Shown here: piece by piece, positions 16,801 through 26,019 of the stretch | Layout of the letters: each line of letters opens with the position of its first letter | Numbering within the stretch: the first letter of the stretch is position 1 | Assembly (NCBI GenBank): GCA_910588015.1 | Contig: CAJUOK010000015.1 | Location: 1-36,268, forward strand | Length of the DNA stretch: 36,268 nucleotides | Direction of reading: 5' to 3' | DNA from: an uncultured Christensenellaceae bacterium | GTDB lineage: Bacteria; Bacillota; Clostridia; Christensenellales; UBA3700 | Notes under the pieces: model-generated | The model's input: the letters and a program-made list of their open reading frames with translations, nothing else | What the model was told of the DNA's origin: nothing | The model's database searches: none | Translations under genes and position numbers: made by a program

Positions 16801-19506
16801 ATGGGCAACGTCAACGCGGGTATCGGCGATGATTTCAAGATGAAAATGGTCAACGTCGCAGGACTTTATGAAGACGAAGTTTTCCCGCTCGATTCGCAAG
16901 GCAACAGATTGCCCAACGACGCTATCGGTAATTATATAATTTGGTTGAAAATCGCCGATATTTATCTCGACAGCAGTCTTGACAACGTCTTTGTCGAAGG
17001 CGAAGACAGAAGCGTTGCCGATATATTGGCAAGCGGAGAAGGCGACACTTATTTTGCCAAAGAATATGACGGAACCGATATTTACAAAGGAAAGAAAGAA
17101 TATTCGTTCTATACGGATTTGTCCAAGTTGAACGTCAACGGTTTTTACGGTAGCGCAGAAGAGAAATTGGGCGTTATATACACCCCTGCGGGAATGTCGA
17201 GACCGCGTATCGATTTGGGCAATGGCGGAAGAGTTACGGTAGAGCTGAGGTATTCGCAATCCAATTCCGGCGCTGTAAAACTTTATTTCAGCGTTCCGCT
17301 ATATAATACAGACCAATTTAATTATCAGATACATTTCACCGATTTATCTCAAATAAACTTCCAAGAAACAGTTTACTTGGAGGAAGACACTTATTGGAGT
17401 ACGGGCGAAATCGATACCAAGATAAACAAGAGAAGGATTGAAATACAATTGTCAGAACACGAAACGTTGAATGAAAACGTCTCAACGTATTATTACGGCG
17501 ACGATATACCCAAATCAGTTGAGTTCTTCGTTGAAGCCATAGGTGAAATAATTGAAATTCAACTCAAAACGAACGCGTCGTCTACGGCAGGTATAGGCAT
17601 ATATGCCGTTGCCGGTATTGCGCCCAACGGATACGCCAATATCGAATACGTCGTCAATCCGACGGATATAACGATTCAACAAAGACCAGTTGCCGTCGAT
17701 TTGAGATTTGACGACGGTGAAATCGGCAATATCCCGACCGGTGTGAACGCAGGCGTGACGCACACGATTACAGGCACCTATCAAGATGTCAACGACGATA
17801 CTCAATCTGCTGAAATTAAGTATATTCTCAACGGCGAAGAAGTGCAGACAATTGGCGCCGTAGGCGAGTATATATGTCAGATATCGCTGACAAACAAGAA
17901 TTACGTTATCAGCGGACAGACGAGCTTTAGATTCAAGGTCGCAAAGGCTTTCCTTGACGTCACAACAGGATTGAGAAAGAAGGATTATACGAGCAGCGCA
18001 GTTGATTACAATTTGATAATTCCCGAGCAATCGAGAGACCTTTATGAGGACAGCGATTTGCAAGTTACGTATTACAAATACCTCGACGGCGCGACGTTTA
18101 ACGAAGTGACCAATGAGATAACGGGAACTTGGGACCGCGTCAATCCTTTGGAAGGCGCGCCTACCGAAAGAGGCTTGTATCACGTCGAGGTTGAATTTAT
18201 CACGGCGAATCACCCCAATTTCTTTAAGAACAAATACAGCGGCGGAGACTTGGTAATAGTCAAGGCGGGTACGCAGGTCAACGTAGAAAAAACCGTGTTG
18301 GAATACAGCTTTACGGCAGAAAAATTCACCTTTGATTTGCAAGACGCAGTTGCAGAAGTAAGGTCGTCGAGCAACAAGCAATTATGGGCGGCAGGAAATA
18401 ATGCGAACGGTATAATTAAAGTTATGTATCAAGACCCCGCAAACAAGACTTATATCGACGTTGCGCCCACTCCTAAAGATGGCGGAGGTTGGTATTCCGA
18501 AGTAGGAACGTACAATTATAGGATAAAATATATGGGCGACGACAATTATGAGTCAAGCGAAACAGACGTCGTACTCGTAATAAACAAAGCCGAACTCAAA
18601 GGCATTACGTTTAAATCTGTGGAAGGTGTTGTCTACGACGGCAAATCTCATCTTCCTACGGTGACGGGTTTGCTTAATTACACAGGATTGAATATAACCT
18701 ATCAATACGGTACGAAAATTGTAAATGATTTGAATGAGTTGAGCATAGTCAACGCCAGCGATACGCCTTATAATATCATTATGAAAATAAAGAAGGACGG
18801 CTATCAAGACCTCGTGCTCACGGCAACCGTAAAAATAAATAGAGCTAAAATCGACGACGTCAGTGCAGACCCTCTCGACGTTGAATACGACGGTCGCAAG
18901 CATACCGTTAATTTCAAGGGATTGGAGTTGAAAGACGGAGCCTACTATTATAAAGGCACTTTGGTAAGAATGGAAGGAAATACGGAAGGGAATGCTTTTG
19001 CAACCAACGTGTTGATAGACCCCGAATTGGGAGAACCGTCTTACTACTCCGGCAAAGTTACTTTGCACGTTGCCAATTACGAGCCTTTGGAACTCAATAC
19101 CTATATCAATATAAGACAGACAAAGCTTCCTTATAAGGAAATCGGCAAAGATTTGCCCAAGAAGCTTCCGAGCGGAATAGATTTAAGAGCATACAGAGGT
19201 TATTTTATTGACACCGCAGGTAAGCAAGTCAATTGTGCATTGATATTCCGCGACGCGGAGGGCAATGTAGTCGAGCTCAACGAGCAAGGTACTCTTGCAG
19301 ACGGACGTTACAGAGTCGAGATAGTTATTCCAAACGACAACTTCTATTTGGATGAATATTGGGATTTCGAAATCGGCGAAATAAACAGCAAAGAAATATC
19401 CGCTTACGGATTTGTAGCTATCGGTGTAGTTGCCGCGCTTATGGTGGCTGCGGCGATTACGGCAATCGTGGTGGTAAGAAAGAGAAAGAAAGCAGGCATT
19501 GTATAA
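13825..19506 (+). CDS. Giant surface protein with beta-helix/GLUG-like region, MBG/YDG-type repeats and C-terminal membrane anchor (1893 residues)
   Basis: The signal peptide has a cleavage site at about Ala40 (AHA|A). Residues ~100-480 carry repeated AGGFVG/SGGIAG/AGGIIG turns typical of GLUG-type or right-handed beta-helix surface proteins. The middle (~480-1280) is beta-rich with Ig-like segments. Residues ~1280-1830 hold MBG/YDG-type repeats, with VYDGKSH at about 1603 and EYDGRKH at about 1687. The C-terminus is a single transmembrane helix (about 1861-1884) followed by RKRKKAGIV. No LPxTG sortase motif precedes it, so membrane anchoring is inferred. GGGGG stands 5-10 bases before the ATG and the gene begins 13 bases after the previous stop. 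It is homologous in plan to the next gene. Likely role: surface adhesin or matrix-like protein; the ligand is unknown. Confidence 0.9.
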   Translation: MRLKTVKKLSLISAIVIVIALALSLAMVAVMRAPNNEAHAAAGDVYFSEYKGNNGTLEGVPDGHYTAEQVAQKYNVGQSFLLAIDNGATLYNFLNGAYETCPVGYLTADVGISYNTVKDGHYKIDQNSSNAIFDRVLEGNGYTVSIYGGAGYANSTEEIRDDQDYRKTRRNNLDKYGNANAEIWYEYTGFLVAQNYGTIANLTIEYSSPHTTITADKGVTNGTGPLGLSTSNRIMSSREGTFVAGIVAGLNGYNGKIDNIRLNVHNAFTAIKKASNNTGYYNENSSYSGGIAGRAEENSKINNCWIDIINGGIFAGTEGKPAAWGSLDDHFAMAIAGGFVGNIDSGNAEVTYCALTGVGQVKAFANRASAEDRFKAYAGGIIGGCVQMVGNDKWECKSVADCNSGVSVNAGQIRGAISSWQGSTYDNFNNSPQTVAGMLFGAVGTDDVVTSISLLYNLDAYALRFPTYVRPQAEDGKYTLDKSGNVKDWSEINATTDGGKITVKFDVDNVLYDIRVHIVADGHDEFVASGAMDKVVLGGKERVYQYKMNNGEGGGFIWSGNIVTTNDSSNHINLLLDDPIYAEIYLIKSTNTGKYTYEFGQMGALSYVDTNGVDGKLVKPYTGSGAPLKLPTVVMTSNSAFDTSVFANESLWQISRDSASGISLSQTYMPGTYKMKLETKLGERVYGYYNAENRILAWQPKQDYLFTILQGNLSFGAGTTSTDGWQTEVTFELKMSGANDFDTIEFQRNGAFPSDSAEGFDYRDGSAFYTVSAGTGKNGTAYTFYAYKRDAVSGNNVVVAVSESRTVRIDLDGPEATEVEYYMVVDGEEQLLSEEDMENIQKNWTKNQIIAKFFVTDNDKSGIDIAARGNYITETVLNSKGDRNVVVQVNDSLPKDLVYVDAKGNSTTVRVQANVDRVQGRLSIGGDSYRPEGRFNYSTKNVIVRYNATFGTSGWKLCYSYQRDAQGNDIWVECPDLMTDSGAIKQFTIDWNMGNVNAGIGDDFKMKMVNVAGLYEDEVFPLDSQGNRLPNDAIGNYIIWLKIADIYLDSSLDNVFVEGEDRSVADILASGEGDTYFAKEYDGTDIYKGKKEYSFYTDLSKLNVNGFYGSAEEKLGVIYTPAGMSRPRIDLGNGGRVTVELRYSQSNSGAVKLYFSVPLYNTDQFNYQIHFTDLSQINFQETVYLEEDTYWSTGEIDTKINKRRIEIQLSEHETLNENVSTYYYGDDIPKSVEFFVEAIGEIIEIQLKTNASSTAGIGIYAVAGIAPNGYANIEYVVNPTDITIQQRPVAVDLRFDDGEIGNIPTGVNAGVTHTITGTYQDVNDDTQSAEIKYILNGEEVQTIGAVGEYICQISLTNKNYVISGQTSFRFKVAKAFLDVTTGLRKKDYTSSAVDYNLIIPEQSRDLYEDSDLQVTYYKYLDGATFNEVTNEITGTWDRVNPLEGAPTERGLYHVEVEFITANHPNFFKNKYSGGDLVIVKAGTQVNVEKTVLEYSFTAEKFTFDLQDAVAEVRSSSNKQLWAAGNNANGIIKVMYQDPANKTYIDVAPTPKDGGGWYSEVGTYNYRIKYMGDDNYESSETDVVLVINKAELKGITFKSVEGVVYDGKSHLPTVTGLLNYTGLNITYQYGTKIVNDLNELSIVNASDTPYNIIMKIKKDGYQDLVLTATVKINRAKIDDVSADPLDVEYDGRKHTVNFKGLELKDGAYYYKGTLVRMEGNTEGNAFATNVLIDPELGEPSYYSGKVTLHVANYEPLELNTYINIRQTKLPYKEIGKDLPKKLPSGIDLRAYRGYFIDTAGKQVNCALIFRDAEGNVVELNEQGTLADGRYRVEIVIPNDNFYLDEYWDFEIGEINSKEISAYGFVAIGVVAALMVAAAITAIVVVRKRKKAGIV

Positions 19507-19539
19507 TGCCTGCCAACCGAAAAAAAGTTTGGCTTTTTT
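19492..19539 (+). terminator. Double hairpin spanning the stop codon, possible partial terminator within the giant-gene operon
   Basis: A perfect 9-bp stem (19492-19500 with 19505-19513, loop GTAT) includes the TAA stop. A short GCCAA/TTGGC hairpin follows (19512-19533) with six T residues (19534-19539). The two stems share bases 19512-19513. It may reduce transcription into the third giant gene or protect the upstream mRNA. Confidence 0.6.
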
Positions 19540-19596
19540 AGGAAGAGAAAATTGAATATACATAGCTATTCGAATTGTTGAATTGGAGGAAAAATT

Positions 19597-22500
19597 ATGA
19601 CGCAGACAAAGAAGAAAACGTTACTATTTTTGGGAATAACGGTATTACTTTTATTCTTTGTTATTTCAATTATGGGACAGAGCGCCGGTCAGCAGGCAAG
19701 CGCTGCCGAGGCAAATGCAGTCGTCGACGTGCAGGAAGCTATTGACAGCGTGCTTTCCAACGGCAAAACTCCGTCGGTATTGAAAAATGAAGGAACGCCG
19801 ATTAGCACTGCCGGCGAACTTCGCACTTTTTTGCAATCGGGATATGGCAAAGCATATTTGACCAATGATATACTTGATTTTTCTTGGGACGGTAAGTTTA
19901 CGAAGCAAGCTATGTCCGAGAATGCAACCGAATTAAGCGGCAACGGACACAAGATAATTCTTACGGCTTCGGGAATTCTCGATTCCGCCCGCGACGTGCA
20001 CGTTACAGAGCTTTTAGACTGGGCTGAGAGTACATATGTTACAACAACGGATAAGTATTCGGTATATCTCGACCTTTTCGGAGGATTTATAGGTTATTTG
20101 CGTCAGAATCAGACGATAAGAGATATCAACTTTGAATATAACAAATCTTTTAACGTAGATTTCAGTACCAACAACAGTTGTACGTTGGGTTTGATTGCAG
20201 CATATAGCGTAGGAACGATAGATAATTGCAGTTTGACTATAGGTTCGTCAAGTTCTATTACCATAAAGAAAAATACAAGCCGCGGAGGAGTCGCTTTTGC
20301 CAATGATTCTAACGAACAGATGTCAAAGCATAGTTTTGCAATGGGCGGTTTTGTAGGCACGCTTACTCACAACGGAGTTGTTAAGAACAGCAAAGTAGTT
20401 CACAACGGCAACTTTTCTGTGACAGTTAACGGAAAAATGAGCGGAGGAACAGGTTGGAGAGACGGATATTCCAGAGCTTGGGTTGGCGGCTTCGTCGGTT
20501 GGTCGGGCAACGATTCGAGTATATTCAACGTTGTTACCCAAGGTAGCGGTAATCTCGAAGCAAAAGCTGTAAACGACGACCAGAACAGAGCAAGATGTTT
20601 TTCGGGTATAGTCGCAGGCGCGGCAGCTTCCGAAAAATCAAATCAAGAGGGTTCTCTTACGGGATATTGTCAAAACGGAGGAAGAATCAACGGCGTTATC
20701 AACAATTGGACGGGATATGCCAAATTTTTGGTGACAAGCAACAGCTATTCGCCTAACGGCACAAGGGAAAATTCCGTAAGGTATCTTGTTGTCGGCGTTG
20801 CGGGAACAAAAGACGATTCCAATTCCAACATATCCAATATATATATGACCAAAGACGTATATAAAGGCACCGAGTTTTCTATAGCTTATGATTTCAGCGT
20901 GACACCGGGTACCAACGGGAAATATCAAGGAAGATATTATTCGACAAATATTTTTATAAAAGACGTGCTTGACAAGCAAGACGGTTCTGAAGACTATAAG
21001 CCGGCTTCGGAAAATCACGCATATCTTACTTTTTCTGGTACGGCAATATCCAGTCCGGTATGGGCGGTTTATGATATCTCCGACGTGGATGTGATTTTGT
21101 GGTCAAAAGAAGTTAGCGGTCCTATAAATACTAAGGAGAATTATTTTAACCTTGCAAATTCAATTGAAGACGCTAAAAAATTCGACGTAACATATACCGA
21201 AATTCCAAGAGGACAGGACAGAGCATACGAAATCAAGTATGCTCACGGAAAAGCGGTATATTTCAAGAAACTATATACTTTGGGGTCAGACCAAACCAAT
21301 CCCAACAGGGTAATATTGCCAGAAATTAGATACGGTCAGGGATTGAGCGCTCCGTCGTTGGAACTTTATGCCGATAAGGGATACACGCAGAAAATAACGG
21401 TTCTTAACGATAAAGATTATTGGGTGTCGATAAGTTCTAGCAATAACGTGCCCGTGCGTATGTCTGACAAAATAATGTCTCCCGATACTTACGAATCGTT
21501 CTTGTTTATCGATAATACCGTCGATATGGATTACAGCTATATCCATTTTGTCAACAACGTCTTTAGATATGTGTCTTATATTTACGACGACCCCAATTTT
21601 ATCGCATACAAAGAAGCGCATCCGGGATACGAGCCCGTTAGAATTGAAGGAAATACTCGCGAAAAGCAGATAGATTGGCAGCAAAGAGCAGTTCAAAAAG
21701 TCAGTCCGAAAATCGTCAACGTCGATTGGGGACATCCTAGCGATATGGTTAAAGTAGGCGATTACGAAGAAGACCAAGTTGGCAACATCACGACTTACGG
21801 CAGATATGAGACTACCTATGACGGAGAACCTGTGACGTTTAATTTGGGCATTACGGAGGGATTGTTGTTTGACGAGACTTGCGCTGCCGAGTATGAATAC
21901 AGAGTTCTCGATACCTATACGGGAGAATACGTTAAGACTGACAGCTGCGTAAATGCAGGTACCTATAAAGTTGTCGTAACAAGTCTGCTCAATAAGAACT
22001 ATACTATTCCTCAAGGCCTGGATTATTGCATAGATTTTGTTATCAAAAAGCGACAAATCGGCTTTATCAATAAAATAGACGCCGAAGTAGAGGGCAACGA
22101 CACTTATCATATAAAATTGCCTTATGAAGCGCGGGATATAAAGCTTGCCGATGAGATTGCCGTATTTGAAACTCAAAGCGACGCCAACGCGTCAAGCGCA
22201 AGAATTATATTGTATAACGTGCTCAAAAAGGATGAAAAAATTCTTAATTTTGAATACAACGCTCACGGCGATGGCGAACTTAATATGCGCAACGTCGGTA
22301 TGTTTGAGATGGAAATAAGCCTTCTCGGAGGAATAAGTTCTGGCAACTATATTCTTCCCGACATCACAAAGTATCTTGTGGAAATAGTAGAAGCCGACGC
22401 GGATTTCAGCGAGCAAACGCAATTCGAATACGCATACGGCAACTTGGTAGTAAATGCGGTAGACCCGTTTGTCACTGTTAAGGGCGTGGACGGAACGGCG

Positions 22501-25500
22501 TTGACTTTTGACGAAATTACATATTTTATGGAAGTCGACGGGGAATTTGTTAAAATCGAAACAGAACCTTTTGACGCCGGCGTTTATAAAATACAGTACG
22601 ATTTCTTAAACTCGTCGTACGTCAACTATAAGGACCATTCTATCACAGTAAACATAACGATTAATAAGCGCAAAGTTATGGCTACGTATACGGAAAACAC
22701 TTGGAAGCAAGTCGAATACGGCACAAACGTTGAGGCTGTGGGAGTTTCTCTCGGCAGACAGAGCGGAAACGACGGAATATTCAATTATGAATACGACGCG
22801 CATTTCGCTACCTTCAAGTTCAACAAGCTTGACGAGCAACTTAAGCCTACGGACGTGTGGTGTAATAAAATAATCGACGTTGGCAATTACAAGGTTACGG
22901 TCGGTATAGATTTCGATGAATCTAAACATCTGAACGGTTGGAGCGTCAACGAAAATACCAAGTATAATTACGAAGTTATTTATGACGACAACGTATTCTT
23001 TACGGTTACGGTAACGCCGAGAGAAGTCAGCGTAATTCTCAACGACGTGGAGAGAAGCTACGGCGACGAAATGAAAGAATTCAGAGGCGAGGCAAACCAA
23101 CCAGACAGCGTCAGAGCTTGGAGATACGAAGAAGGTTCCAAAACATTCTTCCCGGGAGACAATATTGTCATCACCCCGTATTTTGACGAAGCCGACAGAT
23201 TTGTCTCGGTTGGCTCTTATAAAGTTTTGAACGACGAAGAGCACAGAACGGGCGACCTCGTTCAGTTGTATGACGTAGACGGAGCCGCGTTGGAAGATAG
23301 ATATTATAACAAAATCGACAACTATATAGTTACGGTTGCCGACGGTAGTTACACCGTTGTTCCGAGAAAAGTTAAGGTTAAAGTAATTCTCGATACCGAT
23401 AGCGTTATTTACGGAGACGCTTTGCCGGAGTTTGTCGAGGCTCAAGTCGTTGGAGAGAACGATTTCTTTGCGCACGACAACGTTTATGTCGACGCGGATT
23501 GGGGCGACGTCAAAGTCGGCAGTTCGGTTGATACATATTACGTTTCGGCAAAGATGAGAGTCGCTAACGACAATTACTCGCTTGATATAGAAGAGGCTGA
23601 ATTCAATATTACGCCGAGAACTCTTACAATTGTCGGCGTACACGTCGAAGGCGACGTCAACTTCAAGTTTAACGGAACGGTGCAGACTCCAAACGTAGTC
23701 GCCGAATTTGAAGAAGAAGTCATTGCCGGCGATATAATCACCTTTGAGTACAATTACTTTGAGATAATCAACGGAGTTATGTCCACCGAAGCTACCGAAA
23801 ATCCGCAGTACGTCGGACAGTACAGAGCTTTTATTGCCGACGCGTCCAATCCTAATTACAGAATAGTATTCGGCGATAATTACGAGCGCGGAAAGGTAAT
23901 TATGTCTATTACAAAACGCGACGTCAAGTTGGAAGTTTTGCCGGCATACAGAATTTATTCCGTCGAAGGTTCGCTCACTCCTATTATGAGACCTGAAAGC
24001 GAGGGCGGCGGTATACATTTGGAACCGGGTTGGCACTATTATACAAAAGAAGAAGCCGAAGCAATATACGGAGAAGATTTCTACAAGCCGTATAGATATG
24101 CAAGCGATTCAGTCGATATGTTTATTCAGAACGAAGAACAGTTGCAGGCAACGATGTATATCGACGAATATTATAAAGAACTCGGAAGAAAGAACGACGT
24201 TGTAAAACTTGTCTTCAATGGACTTGTACCCGACCCTGCTTACATAGTCAACGGGGTATGGACGCCTGTGGAAGACGAAACTTACGAGGGCGAAGGAGTC
24301 AAAATACTTGGCTATCGCAACTACAATATTATTCTCGCCCCCGGCGACTTGCACGTACTCGGCGCCGACCTTAAAGACGTAGGACAGTACGTCAACTTGC
24401 GTAATTCTCAAGAAGAATACAACGGTTCTGACAGATACGAAGATTTCAGAGTATTGACGTCAAACGAAAACATCTACAACGCGTTGGATTTCAGAGTATT
24501 TAAATACGTTGCGATGTCAGCTCTTTCGAGCTCTGAAGCCAATGCTCTTGCAAGCGCTTACGGTAAATATACTCAAAAAGAAGTCGACGGCAAGTTTGTG
24601 TATGAGCGCAACGACGCCGAAGGAACCTTTGTAAGACAGTATTTGCGCAGAATAGAGAACGGAGACTCTGTCGACGATAAACTTGTCGACGCAGGACAGT
24701 ACTTCAAGCATATCACGCCCAAGAAAGGCTCCGATATATTCCAAGGCGAGTTCATATTGGATTTCTATATCACGAAAGCTATGCGCGAAGTGTCTCAAAG
24801 AGACGTCAAGATAACAGTGCACTACAATAGAATTACAGTTTCGAGCGCTATTTCGGGAATGGAAGTAAGCTTCAACGGAGCGGGCTACGTCAATAGAAAT
24901 ACTTTTGTCGACCTCAAATCCGATACGGAATATACTATCAAAGTGAGATTCGCGGAATCGACTAACTATTTGCAGTCGGAAGAATTGGAATTCAAAGTGC
25001 GTACGGGAATAGACATCTCCGCTCTTGTCGCTACAATCAATAAATTCGACAAAATAGATTTTTCCAACATAGACGAGTTTGAAAGCAAAGTGTTGGTATA
25101 TATGAACAGTATTTCCGAAAGCGATAAGTCGCTTATCGACCAAGCTAAATATGCAAAACTCCTTGCTTCTTATGAACAGCTCTTGAGCGGCGCGGAGTCT
25201 ATCATAGCCGGCGCGCAGCAAGCGGGAGCTACCGCAGTCGGAAAATCAAAGGATAAGGCAAACGGAATGGCGGTTGCGCTTTCGACGGGAGGAGTAAGTA
25301 TCGCGCTTGCGGCAGGACTTATGGCATTGAAAAAGAAAAAAGAAGAAGACGAAATTATCGAAAAGAAAACGCGTCGCGTCAACGCGCGCAAGTTTGGTAA
25401 AATTATTGTCGCCGTTGTTGCGATTATGATTGTTTGCGTAACCGTATTGACGGGCTGCCAAAACAACGAGGACGACCAAGGATTCAAACGCGAAGACCTT

Positions 25501-25908
25501 TATAAGATAGCTTCTTTCCAAGCTGACCAAAGCGAAGGCAAGAGAAATCTTACGATTGAGGTTAAGTCGAGCAACGTTACGCTGTATAAATACGAAAACG
25601 GCAAAGAAACCGTAGACGACAGGCTTGACGTATCGAGTTTGGAATTGGGAGAAGACAGCGCGGGATTTATTTTCGACGATTTGTATTTCGTCAACTCCAA
25701 GTTTGAAGATAGCGAAGGCAAAGCTACGTTTAGCGCCGATATAAGAGAAACGCTTGCGTTTTTGGGAGTTGCAAACGCTGATAACGGAAAAGTATCCGTA
25801 GTGGTCGATTCTCAAGAAAAGAAATTATTGAGTATTGACGTAAGTTACGACGTAGTTACGCCCGTTGCGACGTACAACGTGACGATAGCCGTCAACGTAG
25901 TTTATTAA
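19597..25908 (+). CDS. Giant surface protein with beta-helix and MBG repeats, fused to a C-terminal lipoprotein module (2103 residues)
   Basis: The signal peptide has a likely cut at ASA|A (about 36). A GLUG/beta-helix-like region (~130-430: GGFIGYL, GGFVGTL, GGFVGWS) is followed by MBG-type Ig repeats with the I-x-(K/P)R-x-V strand and Y-(D)-G motifs at about 741, 1041, 1155 and 1272, about 115 residues apart. A helical stretch and a weak membrane segment (~1895-1911) follow, with KKKKEED after it. Then comes what looks like a second lipoprotein start: basic residues, a strong hydrophobic helix (1934-1953) and LTGC|Q with Cys1954, followed by a ~150-residue beta-rich domain. The reading frame is unbroken. 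A site GGAGG lies before the ATG. It is related to the preceding gene. Function unknown; surface localisation is well supported. Confidence 0.9.
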   Translation: MTQTKKKTLLFLGITVLLLFFVISIMGQSAGQQASAAEANAVVDVQEAIDSVLSNGKTPSVLKNEGTPISTAGELRTFLQSGYGKAYLTNDILDFSWDGKFTKQAMSENATELSGNGHKIILTASGILDSARDVHVTELLDWAESTYVTTTDKYSVYLDLFGGFIGYLRQNQTIRDINFEYNKSFNVDFSTNNSCTLGLIAAYSVGTIDNCSLTIGSSSSITIKKNTSRGGVAFANDSNEQMSKHSFAMGGFVGTLTHNGVVKNSKVVHNGNFSVTVNGKMSGGTGWRDGYSRAWVGGFVGWSGNDSSIFNVVTQGSGNLEAKAVNDDQNRARCFSGIVAGAAASEKSNQEGSLTGYCQNGGRINGVINNWTGYAKFLVTSNSYSPNGTRENSVRYLVVGVAGTKDDSNSNISNIYMTKDVYKGTEFSIAYDFSVTPGTNGKYQGRYYSTNIFIKDVLDKQDGSEDYKPASENHAYLTFSGTAISSPVWAVYDISDVDVILWSKEVSGPINTKENYFNLANSIEDAKKFDVTYTEIPRGQDRAYEIKYAHGKAVYFKKLYTLGSDQTNPNRVILPEIRYGQGLSAPSLELYADKGYTQKITVLNDKDYWVSISSSNNVPVRMSDKIMSPDTYESFLFIDNTVDMDYSYIHFVNNVFRYVSYIYDDPNFIAYKEAHPGYEPVRIEGNTREKQIDWQQRAVQKVSPKIVNVDWGHPSDMVKVGDYEEDQVGNITTYGRYETTYDGEPVTFNLGITEGLLFDETCAAEYEYRVLDTYTGEYVKTDSCVNAGTYKVVVTSLLNKNYTIPQGLDYCIDFVIKKRQIGFINKIDAEVEGNDTYHIKLPYEARDIKLADEIAVFETQSDANASSARIILYNVLKKDEKILNFEYNAHGDGELNMRNVGMFEMEISLLGGISSGNYILPDITKYLVEIVEADADFSEQTQFEYAYGNLVVNAVDPFVTVKGVDGTALTFDEITYFMEVDGEFVKIETEPFDAGVYKIQYDFLNSSYVNYKDHSITVNITINKRKVMATYTENTWKQVEYGTNVEAVGVSLGRQSGNDGIFNYEYDAHFATFKFNKLDEQLKPTDVWCNKIIDVGNYKVTVGIDFDESKHLNGWSVNENTKYNYEVIYDDNVFFTVTVTPREVSVILNDVERSYGDEMKEFRGEANQPDSVRAWRYEEGSKTFFPGDNIVITPYFDEADRFVSVGSYKVLNDEEHRTGDLVQLYDVDGAALEDRYYNKIDNYIVTVADGSYTVVPRKVKVKVILDTDSVIYGDALPEFVEAQVVGENDFFAHDNVYVDADWGDVKVGSSVDTYYVSAKMRVANDNYSLDIEEAEFNITPRTLTIVGVHVEGDVNFKFNGTVQTPNVVAEFEEEVIAGDIITFEYNYFEIINGVMSTEATENPQYVGQYRAFIADASNPNYRIVFGDNYERGKVIMSITKRDVKLEVLPAYRIYSVEGSLTPIMRPESEGGGIHLEPGWHYYTKEEAEAIYGEDFYKPYRYASDSVDMFIQNEEQLQATMYIDEYYKELGRKNDVVKLVFNGLVPDPAYIVNGVWTPVEDETYEGEGVKILGYRNYNIILAPGDLHVLGADLKDVGQYVNLRNSQEEYNGSDRYEDFRVLTSNENIYNALDFRVFKYVAMSALSSSEANALASAYGKYTQKEVDGKFVYERNDAEGTFVRQYLRRIENGDSVDDKLVDAGQYFKHITPKKGSDIFQGEFILDFYITKAMREVSQRDVKITVHYNRITVSSAISGMEVSFNGAGYVNRNTFVDLKSDTEYTIKVRFAESTNYLQSEELEFKVRTGIDISALVATINKFDKIDFSNIDEFESKVLVYMNSISESDKSLIDQAKYAKLLASYEQLLSGAESIIAGAQQAGATAVGKSKDKANGMAVALSTGGVSIALAAGLMALKKKKEEDEIIEKKTRRVNARKFGKIIVAVVAIMIVCVTVLTGCQNNEDDQGFKREDLYKIASFQADQSEGKRNLTIEVKSSNVTLYKYENGKETVDDRLDVSSLELGEDSAGFIFDDLYFVNSKFEDSEGKATFSADIRETLAFLGVANADNGKVSVVVDSQEKKLLSIDVSYDVVTPVATYNVTIAVNVVY

Positions 25909-25929
25909 TATCAAAAACAGCAATGAAGG

Positions 25930-25962
25930 GAAGCAAGCGGCAATGCGTTTGCTTCTCTTTTT
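25930..25962 (+). terminator. Rho-independent terminator of the giant-gene operon
   Basis: A 10-bp stem with one G-T pair (25930-25939 with 25946-25955, 6-nt loop) is followed by TCTTTTT, 21 bases after the stop of the third giant gene. Confidence 0.88.
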
Positions 25963-25963
25963 G

Positions 25964-25992
25964 TTGCAATCAATCGCGCTTTGATTTATAAT
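25964..25992 (+). promoter_or_regulatory. Sigma-A-type promoter of the flavoprotein pair
   Basis: TTGCAA (25964-25969), a 17-nt spacer and a perfect TATAAT (25987-25992) lie 27 bases before the GTG start at 26020. It begins right after the T tract of the preceding terminator. Confidence 0.7.
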
Positions 25993-26019
25993 ATAAACAT
26001 AATTTTCGGAGGAAAAGTC

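Noticed and set aside
19373..19506. LPxTG sortase signal at the C-terminus of the second giant protein
   Set aside because: The hydrophobic helix and basic tail are present, but no LPxTG-like pentapeptide precedes them.
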